The position numbers and the translations under genes are program-made. The notes beneath the pieces were generated by a model. The model was given only the letters and a program-made list of their open reading frames with translations. It was not told the origin of the DNA and did not search any database. Shown here piece by piece: positions 1 to 7,255 of a stretch of 12,960 nt of DNA (within the stretch, counting starts at the first letter, position 1; each line of letters begins with the position of its first letter). Origin of the DNA: Streptosporangiaceae bacterium (GTDB taxonomy: Bacteria > Actinomycetota > Actinomycetes > Streptosporangiales > Streptosporangiaceae); the NCBI GenBank assembly GCA_030040475.1, contig JASHTQ010000214.1, positions 1-12,960 on the forward strand, given 5' to 3'.

Positions 1-558
1 GACGAGCCGACCACCGGCCTGGACCCGCAGAGCCGGAGCAACCTGTGGGAGCACATCGGCAGGCTCAGGTCGCAGGCCGGCACCACCGTCTTCCTCACCA
101 CGCATTACCTGGAGGAGGCGGACATCCTGTGCGACCGGGTGTTCATCATCGACCACGGCGTGATCGTGGCCGAGGGCACCCCCGACGAGCTCAAGCGGCG
201 GATTTCCGGCGACGTGCTGACGCTCCGGGTAGCCGGGGACGAGGGCGAGGCGGGCACGCTGCTCGCCGCGGAGGCCGTGGTCCGCGAGATCGCCGCGGCC
301 GACGGCACGCTCAGGCTGACCGTGGAACACGGGGAGCAGGCGCTGCCGTCCCTGCTGCGCGTGCTCGACGCGGCGGGCATCACGCTGGCGTCGATCAACC
401 TGTCGCGGCCGACGCTGGACGACGTGTTCCTGACGCTGACCGGGCGATCGCTGCGCGACGACTCCCCCGACGGCACCCGGCGGGCAGGCGGGGACGAGCC
501 CGGCCCGGCCGCGGTCCTTCCGGCCGCGAGCGCCGCGAGCGCCGCGAGCAAGGAGTAG
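1..558 (+). CDS. DrrA-like ABC exporter ATP-binding protein (5' end missing)
   Basis: C-terminal 185 residues of an ATPase that would power an ABC exporter with the permease encoded next. The frame is open from base 1 and starts at the end of Walker B: Asp-Glu at residues 1-2, then the D-loop GLDP (6-9). The H-loop histidine is H35, in TTHYLEEAD. The text that follows (DHGVIVAEGTPDELK) is typical of the DrrA/CcmA-type exporter ATPases. Near the C-terminus, LSRPTLDDVFLTLTGRSLRD (about 132-151) matches the usual DrrA C-terminal domain. Walker A, Q-loop and signature motif lie outside the window. The last residues are low-complexity, with Ala-Ala-Ser three times. The stop is five bases before the permease ATG, so the pair is an operon. 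The substrate cannot be read from the sequence; relatives export anthracyclines, lipids or other hydrophobic compounds. Confidence 0.93.
   Translation, partial: DEPTTGLDPQSRSNLWEHIGRLRSQAGTTVFLTTHYLEEADILCDRVFIIDHGVIVAEGTPDELKRRISGDVLTLRVAGDEGEAGTLLAAEAVVREIAAADGTLRLTVEHGEQALPSLLRVLDAAGITLASINLSRPTLDDVFLTLTGRSLRDDSPDGTRRAGGDEPGPAAVLPAASAASAASKE
523..549 (+). repeat. Three tandem copies of a 9-base unit (GCCGCGAGC)
   Basis: Three perfect head-to-tail copies of GCCGCGAGC encode Ala-Ala-Ser x3 at the end of the DrrA-like ATPase. They run directly into the ribosome-binding site of the next gene. Such repeats can change copy number by slippage. Here a change would alter tail length without shifting the frame. 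Confidence 0.9.
550..555 (+). promoter_or_regulatory. Ribosome-binding site of the DrrB-like permease
   Basis: AAGGAG sits eight bases before the ATG at 564 and overlaps the last codons of the upstream ATPase. It fixes the permease start and indicates co-translation of the pair. Confidence 0.85.
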
Positions 559-563
559 CCGCC

Positions 564-1325
564 ATGTCGTTCGTCCGTGACACGCTGATGATCTTCCGGC
601 GCCAGGAGCGGCTGGCGCTGCGCAACCCGGCGTGGGTCATCATCGGGCTGACCCAGCCGATCTTGTACCTGGCGCTGTTCGCGCCGCTGCTGACCAGGCT
701 GCCCGCGTCGACACTGGGCACCACGGGCAACGCGTACAAGTTCTTCGTACCCGGACTGCTGATCCAGCTCGGGCTGTTCGGCTCCACGTTCGTGGGCTTC
801 ACGATCATCGCCGACTGGCGGGCCGGGGTGATCGAGAGGTTCCGGGTCACGCCGGTGAGCAGGGTCGCCATCCTGGCCGGACGGGTGCTCAGGGACGTGG
901 TCACGCTGGTAGTGCAGGCAACCGTGCTGATCCTTGTCGGCGTCGCGTTCGGGCTGCGGGCGCCGATCGCGGCCATCTTGATCGGCTACGGGTTCATCGT
1001 CCTTGTCGCGATCGGCCTGGCCGCCCTGTCGTACGCGACCGGCCTGCTTGTCAAGAGCGAGGACGCGTTCGCGCCGATGGTGAACACGATCGTGGTCCCG
1101 CTGCTGCTGCTGTCCGGGATCTTCCTGCCGATGACGCTCGGCCCGGGCTGGCTGCAGGCGATCGCGAGGATCAGCCCGTTCCGCTACGTCATCGACGCGA
1201 TGCGCGAGGCGTACCAGGGCCAGTACTTCAACACGATCATGGTCGAGGGGATCGCGGTCGCGATCGGCCTGGCGGCGGTGTGCCTGTGGCTGGGCTCCCG
1301 CGTATTCCTGCGGGAGAACGCATAG
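564..1325 (+). CDS. ABC-2 type exporter permease, DrrB-like
   Basis: A 253-residue integral membrane protein, the usual length for DrrB-type permeases. About six hydrophobic segments are visible, at roughly 24-44, 60-82, 112-132, 137-161, 174-194 and 229-248. The cytoplasmic stretch GVIERFRVTPVSR (88-100) is the hallmark of the ABC-2 family. SPFRYVIDAMREAYQG (204-219) precedes the last helix, as in DrrB. The ATG at 564 is chosen because a strong AAGGAG lies eight bases upstream and the N-terminus then starts with a short amphipathic segment typical of the family. The frame is open further upstream, but that part overlaps the ATPase gene. With the preceding ATPase it should form a homodimer-type exporter at the cytoplasmic membrane. 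Substrate unknown. Confidence 0.93.
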   Translation: MSFVRDTLMIFRRQERLALRNPAWVIIGLTQPILYLALFAPLLTRLPASTLGTTGNAYKFFVPGLLIQLGLFGSTFVGFTIIADWRAGVIERFRVTPVSRVAILAGRVLRDVVTLVVQATVLILVGVAFGLRAPIAAILIGYGFIVLVAIGLAALSYATGLLVKSEDAFAPMVNTIVVPLLLLSGIFLPMTLGPGWLQAIARISPFRYVIDAMREAYQGQYFNTIMVEGIAVAIGLAAVCLWLGSRVFLRENA

Positions 1326-1334
1326 CCGGGGCTC

Positions 1335-1827
1335 GTGCGGGTCCGGCGGCTGACTCTGGCCCTCGGCGGCGCCGGCCTGCTCGCGGCCTGCACCGGCGGG
1401 ACGATGTGGGTGGCGGATCCGGCAGGCCGGCCTGCCGGGATTCGGGTACCTGAGCCCGGGACTTGAGCCCAGGCTCTGCTGCGACGCCGCGATCATCGAG
1501 ATCAGGCCCGACGGCTCGCCGTGGCGCGTCGGCCTGGTGCTGAACTGCGGCGAGTTCGCCCGCCGCGGCGACACCCTGATCGAGGGCGCCTCTGGCTATC
1601 CAGGCATCGGCGAGGTGGCGATCCTGTCGGGCGATCCCGGTCACTACCGGATGCTCTCGTTGCTCGTCGGCCCGCCCGGGTACGACGCGGCGTGGGTGGA
1701 GGGCAACTTCTCCGCCGGCGCCGCCTCGGTGGTCCTGGGCCACCCACCACCCACCGCCCCCGACCCGATCGGCCAGGCCTGGCATGCGTTCGGCTTCCCT
1801 TCGTGTACAGAAGCGGTTCAGGAGTAG
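1335..1827 (+). pseudogene. Probable frameshifted lipoprotein gene downstream of the exporter
   Basis: A GTG at 1335, nine bases after the permease stop, opens a 43-residue frame. It has a basic start (VRVRRL), a hydrophobic stretch and the lipobox LLAAC, so it looks like a lipoprotein signal peptide. That frame stops at 1464-1466. Protein-like sequence continues in the +1 frame from about 1440 to the stop at 1825-1827, including GFGYLSPGLEPRLCCDAA and VGLVLNCGEFARRG. That second frame has a stop at 1351-1353 and no usual start before the GTG at 1537. An indel between about 1354 and 1463 would therefore join signal peptide and body into a lipoprotein of roughly 160 residues. I do not recognise the family. 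Alternatives are a sequencing error, programmed frameshifting, or a separate small gene starting at 1537 (96 residues). The 3' part is the better supported half. Confidence 0.45.
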
Positions 1828-1905
1828 CCGGCAGACCACCCTGCGCTGAGCCAGAGTGCGTCGTGGTGCGCACGCGCCCTGTGGTGCACGCAGCCTCGAA
1901 AAGAT

Positions 1906-1934
1906 CGGGGAAGATTCGGGCTTCGGGGAAGATT
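1906..1934. repeat. 11-base direct repeat beside the convergent hairpin
   Basis: CGGGGAAGATT occurs at 1906-1916 and again at 1924-1934, an 18-base period. The second copy is part of the left arm of the large inverted repeat. The sequence around it is less GC-rich than the coding regions. Function unknown; it could be a binding-site pair or a by-product of how the hairpin arose. Confidence 0.7.
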
Positions 1935-1985
1935 AGGTGTGCTATAGCACCCCTTTTCCCCCCACAAGCCCTAATCCTCCCCGGA
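1918..1985. terminator. Nested inverted repeats at the convergent gene junction, probable two-way terminator
   Basis: Arms at 1925-1937 and 1970-1982 pair over 13 bases with one mismatch, and 1924/1983 adds another pair. The interior contains a perfect 12-base palindrome, GTGCTATAGCAC (1939-1950). A second, mutually exclusive set of arms also exists: GGGCTT 1918-1923 with AAGCCC 1966-1971, and GGGGAA 1925-1930 with TTCCCC 1956-1961. The element sits about 100 bases past the + strand lipoprotein frame and about 150 bases past the end of the - strand PH-domain gene. It fits a bidirectional terminator between converging transcripts. There is no U-tract, which is common for actinomycete terminators. 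The central palindrome could equally be a protein-binding site. Confidence 0.55.
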
Positions 1986-2017
1986 AATCGCGCGGGTGTT
2001 TGATGCTGGGACTGTAG

Positions 2018-2104
2018 AGCGAGCCGGCCTGGGTGGTACCAGGGATTTACCACTCGTTCTGGTGGGCGGTCCGGGACGACTGGTACAACCGCTCGTTCGG
2101 ATAA
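2018..2104 (+). pseudogene. Protein-like fragment, possible gene relic or very small ORF
   Basis: Frame 2 is open from after the TAG at 2015 to a TAA at 2102-2104 and reads SEPAWVVPG, then IYHSFWWAVRDDWYNRSFG. The aromatic-rich tail uses codons almost all ending in G or C, as in real genes here, while the other frames across it give Arg/Gly-rich nonsense. A GTG at 2033 could start a 23-residue peptide, but I see no clear ribosome-binding site. It may be the tail of a decayed gene between the two converging units. I cannot assign a family. The remainder of the 1828-2131 gap holds only the hairpin cluster and the direct repeat. Confidence 0.2.
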
Positions 2105-2131
2105 ATGATTTTGGGCGAGGGCGCGACGGCG

Positions 2132-2911
2132 CTAGGACAGCAAGACGATCAGGAGGGCCAGGGCGGGGAGGGCTACCGCGGCTAGGGAGGGCCAGACCCA
2201 GCGGGCCGTCACGGGGCTGGGCGGCGCGGCCGGGGGGGCAGAGGGGGCCGGGGCGGGTGCGGCGGTCGGTGCGGCTGGGGTCGGGGTCGGCGCGGCCGTT
2301 GCGGGCTTGGGGCGGGAGCGTTCTTTTTTGGCGCGGGTGTCCAGGCGGTAGGCGATGGCCGTGGCGGCGGGGAGGGAGGCTAGGTATTTGGCTTCCTCGG
2401 GGAGGCGAGAGGTCTCAGGGTCGCCGTAGGCGCCCTGGGATGGCGAGGGCAGCCAGGGGTTCGGGACCGGAGGACGGCGGGAGCGCCGCCGGGGCGGGGG
2501 CAGGGTGGCGCGGGCGGCCTTTCGCTTGGCGTGGGCGGAGACGTAGAGCGCCCAGCAGGTGATTTTCTTGGCTGCCGCGCTGCTCGGCGCGCCGGGGGCG
2601 GCGTAGTGCACCTGCACCCAGTCGCCGGAGTCGACCGCCTGGACCGCCGTCCAGGGGACGTGGTGGTCGCGGAACGGGTTCACGACCACGATGCCCGTCT
2701 GGGCCGCTATGACGCGCGGCCGGAAGGCCAGCGTGTAGATCACCCCGGTGATCGTGACGAGCAGCGCGGATATCACCACCGCGAACCTGGCCGACGTGCC
2801 CTGGACGGCGATATCGGCGATGTTCGCCGCGGCGAATACCAGCCAGACCCACCACAGCACGATGGGCGGGGCGAGCCGGAAGACCTCCCGGGGCCGGCCG
2901 GGGCGGAACAT
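2132..2911 (-). CDS. PH-domain (bacterial bPH-type) membrane protein
   Basis: A 259-residue protein, the last gene of the transporter unit. Two hydrophobic helices lie near the N-terminus (about 13-36 and 42-63). The next section, RPRVIAAQTGIVVVNPFRDHHVPWTAV (64-90) and onward to about residue 125, resembles the bacterial PH-like domain of small actinobacterial membrane proteins: a beta-rich core with the PWTAV-type turn. Then come a basic stretch RRRSRR (141-146), a Pro/Ala-rich linker (about 201-235) and a final hydrophobic helix (about 238-258). The third helix and long linker are unusual for the short members of this group. Its ATG at 2911 lies 14 bases after the DppB-type permease stop, so co-transcription is likely, though the ribosome-binding site is weak. 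No transport role is established for such proteins, and the link may be positional only. Confidence 0.75.
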   Translation of the reverse strand: MFRPGRPREVFRLAPPIVLWWVWLVFAAANIADIAVQGTSARFAVVISALLVTITGVIYTLAFRPRVIAAQTGIVVVNPFRDHHVPWTAVQAVDSGDWVQVHYAAPGAPSSAAAKKITCWALYVSAHAKRKAARATLPPPRRRSRRPPVPNPWLPSPSQGAYGDPETSRLPEEAKYLASLPAATAIAYRLDTRAKKERSRPKPATAAPTPTPAAPTAAPAPAPSAPPAAPPSPVTARWVWPSLAAVALPALALLIVLLS

Positions 2912-2925
2912 CTCGCGGCTGCGGG

Positions 2926-3891
2926 TCAGCTGATCCGTACCCGCGGGTCGAGAAGCGCGTAGACCATGTCGACGATGATATTGGCGAGCACCACGAACAC
3001 GGCAGCGAACACGACGAACCCGACGATCACCGGCCCGTTGTCGGTGTCAATGGCCTGGACGGACACCTGGCCGAGGCCGCCGAGGCTGAAGACGGTCTCC
3101 ACCACGACGGCGCCGCCGAGGAGCTGGCCGATGTCCACGCCGAGCTGCGAGACAACCGGGGTCAGCGCGGCGCGGACCGCGTGCCTGAAGATCACCCGCC
3201 GCTCGGACAGGCCCTTGGCCCTCGCCGTCCTGATGAAGTCCTCGCCGAGCGTGTCGAGCAGCTGGCCGCGGGACAGCCGGGTGTAGACGGCGGCCTGGAC
3301 CGCGGCCAGCGTGATCCAGGGCAGCAGCATGTGCCCGACCCACGGGCCGAGGCCCTGGCTGGGTCCGGCGTACCCGGTGTCGATGAAGTGGTTCCCGTGC
3401 TCGTTGAGCGGCACGAAGATGTACAGGATGAGCAGCTCGCCGATCACGAAGGTCGGCATCGACAGGCCGATGAGCACCCCGACGGAGGAAATCCTGTCGA
3501 ACAGGCTGCGGGCCCTCGTCGCGCTGATGATGCCGACGGCGAGCCCGACGACCAGCCAGAGGACCAGCCCGCCGACGAGCAGGGAGGCCGTCGGCGGCAG
3601 GTCCTGCCGCACCATCGTGTCCACCGACTCGCCGGTGTAGTAGGAGAAGCCGAGGTCGCCGTGCAGCAGGTTGTCGATGAAGTGCCAGTACTGCACCGCG
3701 ATCGGCTGGTTGAGGCCGAGGTTCCTGATCACCTCGTTGATGACCTGCGGGGTGGCCGCGCGCCCCGCCAGCTGGCGCGCGACCGTGATCACCGGGCGCG
3801 CGAAGAACAGCAGGAACGCCGCGGAGGCGACCAGCCAGACCACGACGATGCCGGTGAGGATGCGGCGGATGAGGAAACCGAGGATCGCCAT
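2926..3891 (-). CDS. dppB: ABC importer permease, DppB/OppB type
   Basis: One of the two channel subunits of a peptide/nickel-type importer, 321 residues, normal for the family. The N-terminus MAILGFLIRRILTGIVVVWLVAS is the typical first helix, followed by a large external loop and five more hydrophobic segments. The cytoplasmic EAA loop is clear at about 217-238 (EDFIRTARAKGLSERRVIFRH), with the invariant glycine at 227; it docks on an ATPase subunit. The C-terminus LLDPRVRIS is standard. The ATG follows the DppC-type stop by a single base (TGACATG), so translation is coupled. GGGAGAGAG lies just upstream. Family assignment is firm; the ligand (di-, oligopeptide or other) is not readable. 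Confidence 0.96.
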   Translation of the reverse strand: MAILGFLIRRILTGIVVVWLVASAAFLLFFARPVITVARQLAGRAATPQVINEVIRNLGLNQPIAVQYWHFIDNLLHGDLGFSYYTGESVDTMVRQDLPPTASLLVGGLVLWLVVGLAVGIISATRARSLFDRISSVGVLIGLSMPTFVIGELLILYIFVPLNEHGNHFIDTGYAGPSQGLGPWVGHMLLPWITLAAVQAAVYTRLSRGQLLDTLGEDFIRTARAKGLSERRVIFRHAVRAALTPVVSQLGVDIGQLLGGAVVVETVFSLGGLGQVSVQAIDTDNGPVIVGFVVFAAVFVVLANIIVDMVYALLDPRVRIS

Positions 3892-3892
3892 G

Positions 3893-4953
3893 TCAGCTCT
3901 CTCCCGCCTTCGTGGCGCCGGGCACGAAGTCGATGAGCGCCGTCTTCTTCCGCATGCTCCCGATCTTGCGCCTGCGCCTGCGCCTGCGGCGCCGCGAGCC
4001 CGCGAGCACCCGCTCGGTGCGCGGGTCCATCGCGTCCCTGATCCCGTCGCCGAGCAGGTTGAAGGCGAGCGTGGTGATGAGCAGCGCCGCCGCCGGGAAC
4101 ACCACGTACCACCAGGCGTACTGGTAGAACTGCTCCGCGTCGGCCAGGATGTTCCCCCAGCTCGCGGTCGGCGGCTGGATGCCGAGGCCGAGGAAGGACA
4201 GCGTGGCCTCGAACACGACGGCGGTCGGGATGTACAAGGTGGCCAGCACGAGCACGGGCGCGAGCAGGTTCGGCAGGATGTCGATGAACATGATCCGGAA
4301 CGGCCCCGCGCCCAGCGACCTGGCCGCCTCGATGTACTCCTTCTCCTTGATCGCCAGCGTCTGCCCCCTGACCACCCTGGCGATGGCCGCCCAGGAGAAG
4401 AACGAGATGACCGCGATCAACTCCGGCAGGCTCGGCCCGTACACGATGGCCAGCGCGAGCGCGAGCACGACGTAGGGGAAGGCAAGCACCGCATCGGTGA
4501 ACCTGGCGAGGATCGTGTCGATGACACCGCCGAAGTAGCCGGCGATCAGGCCCACGGCGACCCCGGCGCCGGTGCCGATCGCGGTGGTGACGAAGCCCAC
4601 GAACAGCGAGATCCGCGCGCCGTACAGGATGCGGATGAACAGGTCACGGCCGGTGCCGTCGGTGCCGAGCCAGAATCCGGCGGTGCCCGGCGGCACCGGG
4701 TTGCCCGCCGCGGTCTCGCCGGTGATCGGGTACGCCGCGTTCGGCGGGTGATGGGTGATCGCGACGAATACCGGCGCGGCGATCGCGAGCACGATCATGA
4801 TCAGGATCACGATCAGCGCGCCGACCGCCACCTTGTCCTGCCGCAGCCGCCGCCAGGTCAGCTGCCACTGGCTGCGGCCCTGGATCCTGGCGGCATCTTC
4901 GGCCTGCTCGGCCGCCACCGCCTGCTGGCCAACGAACTCGACCCCGCTGATGC

Positions 4954-4957
<4 letters not shown>
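3893..4957 (-). CDS. dppC: ABC importer permease, DppC/OppC type, with poly-Arg tail
   Basis: Second channel subunit, 354 residues. It has the N-terminal OppC-type segment (WRRLRQDKVAVGALIV, 35-50) and the family motif LGTDGTGRDLFIRILYGARISL (97-118). The EAA loop is at about 209-229 (IEAARSLGAGPFRIMFIDILP), and the end is marked by LLGDGIRDAMDPR (301-313). Most relatives stop soon after this. Here about 40 more residues follow, beginning with nine consecutive arginines (322-330; bases 3968-3994) and ending KIGSMRKKTALIDFVPGATK. By topology this tail is cytoplasmic. Its start codon overlaps the upstream ATPase stop (ATGA). It pairs with the DppB-type permease to form the pore. Confidence 0.96.
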
Positions 4958-5996
<1,039 letters not shown>

Positions 5997-6000
<4 letters not shown>

Positions 6001-7124
6001 CCGGTCACGCTCCCGTCCGGCTGGGTGACCCCGGCGACGCTGCCGTCCGGCTCGATGACCCCTGTCACCTCGGCCTCGAACACCTCGGCGGCCGCCTCGC
6101 CGCGGCCCTCCTGCACCGTCTTGGACCGCAGCTCCTCGGCCTGGTCGCCCAGGCCGGCCGCCTGGAGCGGCAGCCAGCACGCCGAGCTGTGGTATCCGTC
6201 CTGGGTCACCGGGCGCAGCTCGGGTTCCTCGATCAGGCACCTGTCGAGCACGTAGCCGCAGCGCGGGTGGAACTTGCAGCCCGTCGGCAGGTTGATCAGG
6301 CTGGGCGGCGAGCCCGGGATCGGCCGCAGCCGGTCGACGGCCGCGGAACTGCTCGGTATCGACTCGAGCAGGCCCTTGGTGTACGGGTGATGCGGCGAAT
6401 AGAAGATCTCCCGCTTGGGCGCCTTCTCCGCGGCACGGCCCGCGTACATGACCATCACGTCGTCGGCGATGTCCGCGACCACGCCGAGGTCGTGGGTGAT
6501 CATGATCAGCGCGGTGTTGGACTCCGTCTGCAGGTGCAGCAGCAGGTCGAGGATCTGCGCCTGCACGGTGGCGTCGAGCGCCGTCGTCGGCTCGTCGGCG
6601 ATGATCATCTGCGGGGACAGGGCGAGCGCCATCGCGATCATCACCCGCTGCCGCATGCCGCCGGAGAACTGGTGCGGGTAGTCGGTGACCCGCTGCTCGG
6701 GACGCGGGATGCCGACCTTGCCCAGCAGATCCACCGAGCGCTCGGCGGCTTCCTTCTTGGACACCGACTTGTCGTGCGCCCGGATGATCTCGGCGATCTG
6801 CCAGCCGACCCGGTAGAGCGGGTGCAGGCTGGTCAGCGGGTCCTGGAAGATCACCGCGATGCGGGCGCCGCGGACCTGCCGCATCTGGTCCTCGCTCAGC
6901 TGCAGCAGGTCGGTCCCGTCGAACACCGCCTCGCCCGATACGTCGGCGCCCGGGGTCAGCCCGAGCAGGGTCTGGGTCAGCACCGTCTTGCCGCTGCCCG
7001 ACTCGCCGACGATGCCGAGCGTCTGGCCGGCATCCACGGCAAACGACACGCCGCGGACGGCCCGCACGACGCCGTCGGCGGTCCGGAAGCTGACGGCAAG
7101 GTCAGTCACCTCTAGCAGGCTCAA
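5997..7124 (-). CDS. dppD: ABC importer ATP-binding protein, DppD/OppD type
   Basis: The other ATPase of the importer, 375 residues. I choose the TTG at 7124 because GGAGG lies six bases upstream and the protein then begins MSLLEVTDLAVSF, as relatives do. An earlier in-frame TTG at 7142 would place that GGAGG inside the gene. Walker A is GESGSGKTV (40-48), with FQDPLTSLHP (93-102) at the Q-loop. The signature is FSGGMRQR (153-160), Walker B is MIIADEP (173-179) and the H-loop is H211. The HPYTKGLL element and cysteines 283, 289, 296 and 316 mark the oligopeptide C-terminal region. Past about residue 320 there is an extra acidic tail of some 55 residues ending in two decapeptide copies. It is the first gene of the core operon, and a hairpin separates it from the binding-protein gene upstream. 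Confidence 0.95.
6001..6060 (-). repeat. Tandem 30-base repeat encoding a decapeptide at the DppD-type C-terminus
   Basis: Two adjacent 30-base units (6001-6030 and 6031-6060) agree at about 25 positions. They encode GVIEPDGSVA and GVTQPDGSVT, residues 355-374 of the ATPase. The repeats end one residue before the stop. The unit length keeps the frame, so this looks like a slippage or duplication product in a tolerant tail. Confidence 0.85.
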
Positions 7125-7130
7125 TGCGCC

Positions 7131-7135
7131 CCTCC
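7131..7135 (-). promoter_or_regulatory. Ribosome-binding site that decides the TTG start of the DppD-type ATPase
   Basis: On the - strand, GGAGG is followed by GGCGCA and then TTG at 7124. Six-base spacing is ideal and supports the rare TTG codon over other in-frame starts. Confidence 0.75.
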
Positions 7136-7194
7136 GACCCAATCTGGGCTAATCACGGCAAGCGTCGCACACGATTGTCGGTACCGCCAAGATG

Positions 7195-7232
7195 GGTCCG
7201 GCCGGAAAGCCCGCAGGATTCCCGGCCGGACC
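7195..7232 (-). terminator. Hairpin between the binding-protein gene and the transporter core
   Basis: Arms at 7195-7205 (GGTCCGGCCGG) and 7222-7232 pair perfectly over 11 bases around a 16-base loop. The hairpin starts 23 bases past the stop of the binding protein on the - strand. No U-run follows. In importers of this type, such a hairpin after the binding-protein gene often stops most transcripts or protects the upstream mRNA, so the binding protein is made in excess. Which applies here is inference. Confidence 0.6.
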
Positions 7233-7255
7233 ATGGTGTCATCCTCCCGTCAGCC

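Noticed and set aside
105..1574. 489-residue open frame on the - strand opposite the exporter genes
   Set aside because: Rich in Arg, Asp, Gln and Pro with no domain, lying against two well-supported + strand genes.
1841..1895. Imperfect GTGGTGC(GC)ACGC repeats upstream of the hairpin cluster
   Set aside because: Two imperfect copies of about ten bases in GC-rich sequence are easily due to chance, and no function is suggested.
1996..2562. Arg/Gly-rich + strand frame covering the gap and the PH-domain gene
   Set aside because: RG-type low complexity results from reading the Pro/Ala-rich linker of the PH-domain gene backwards; no real domain is visible.
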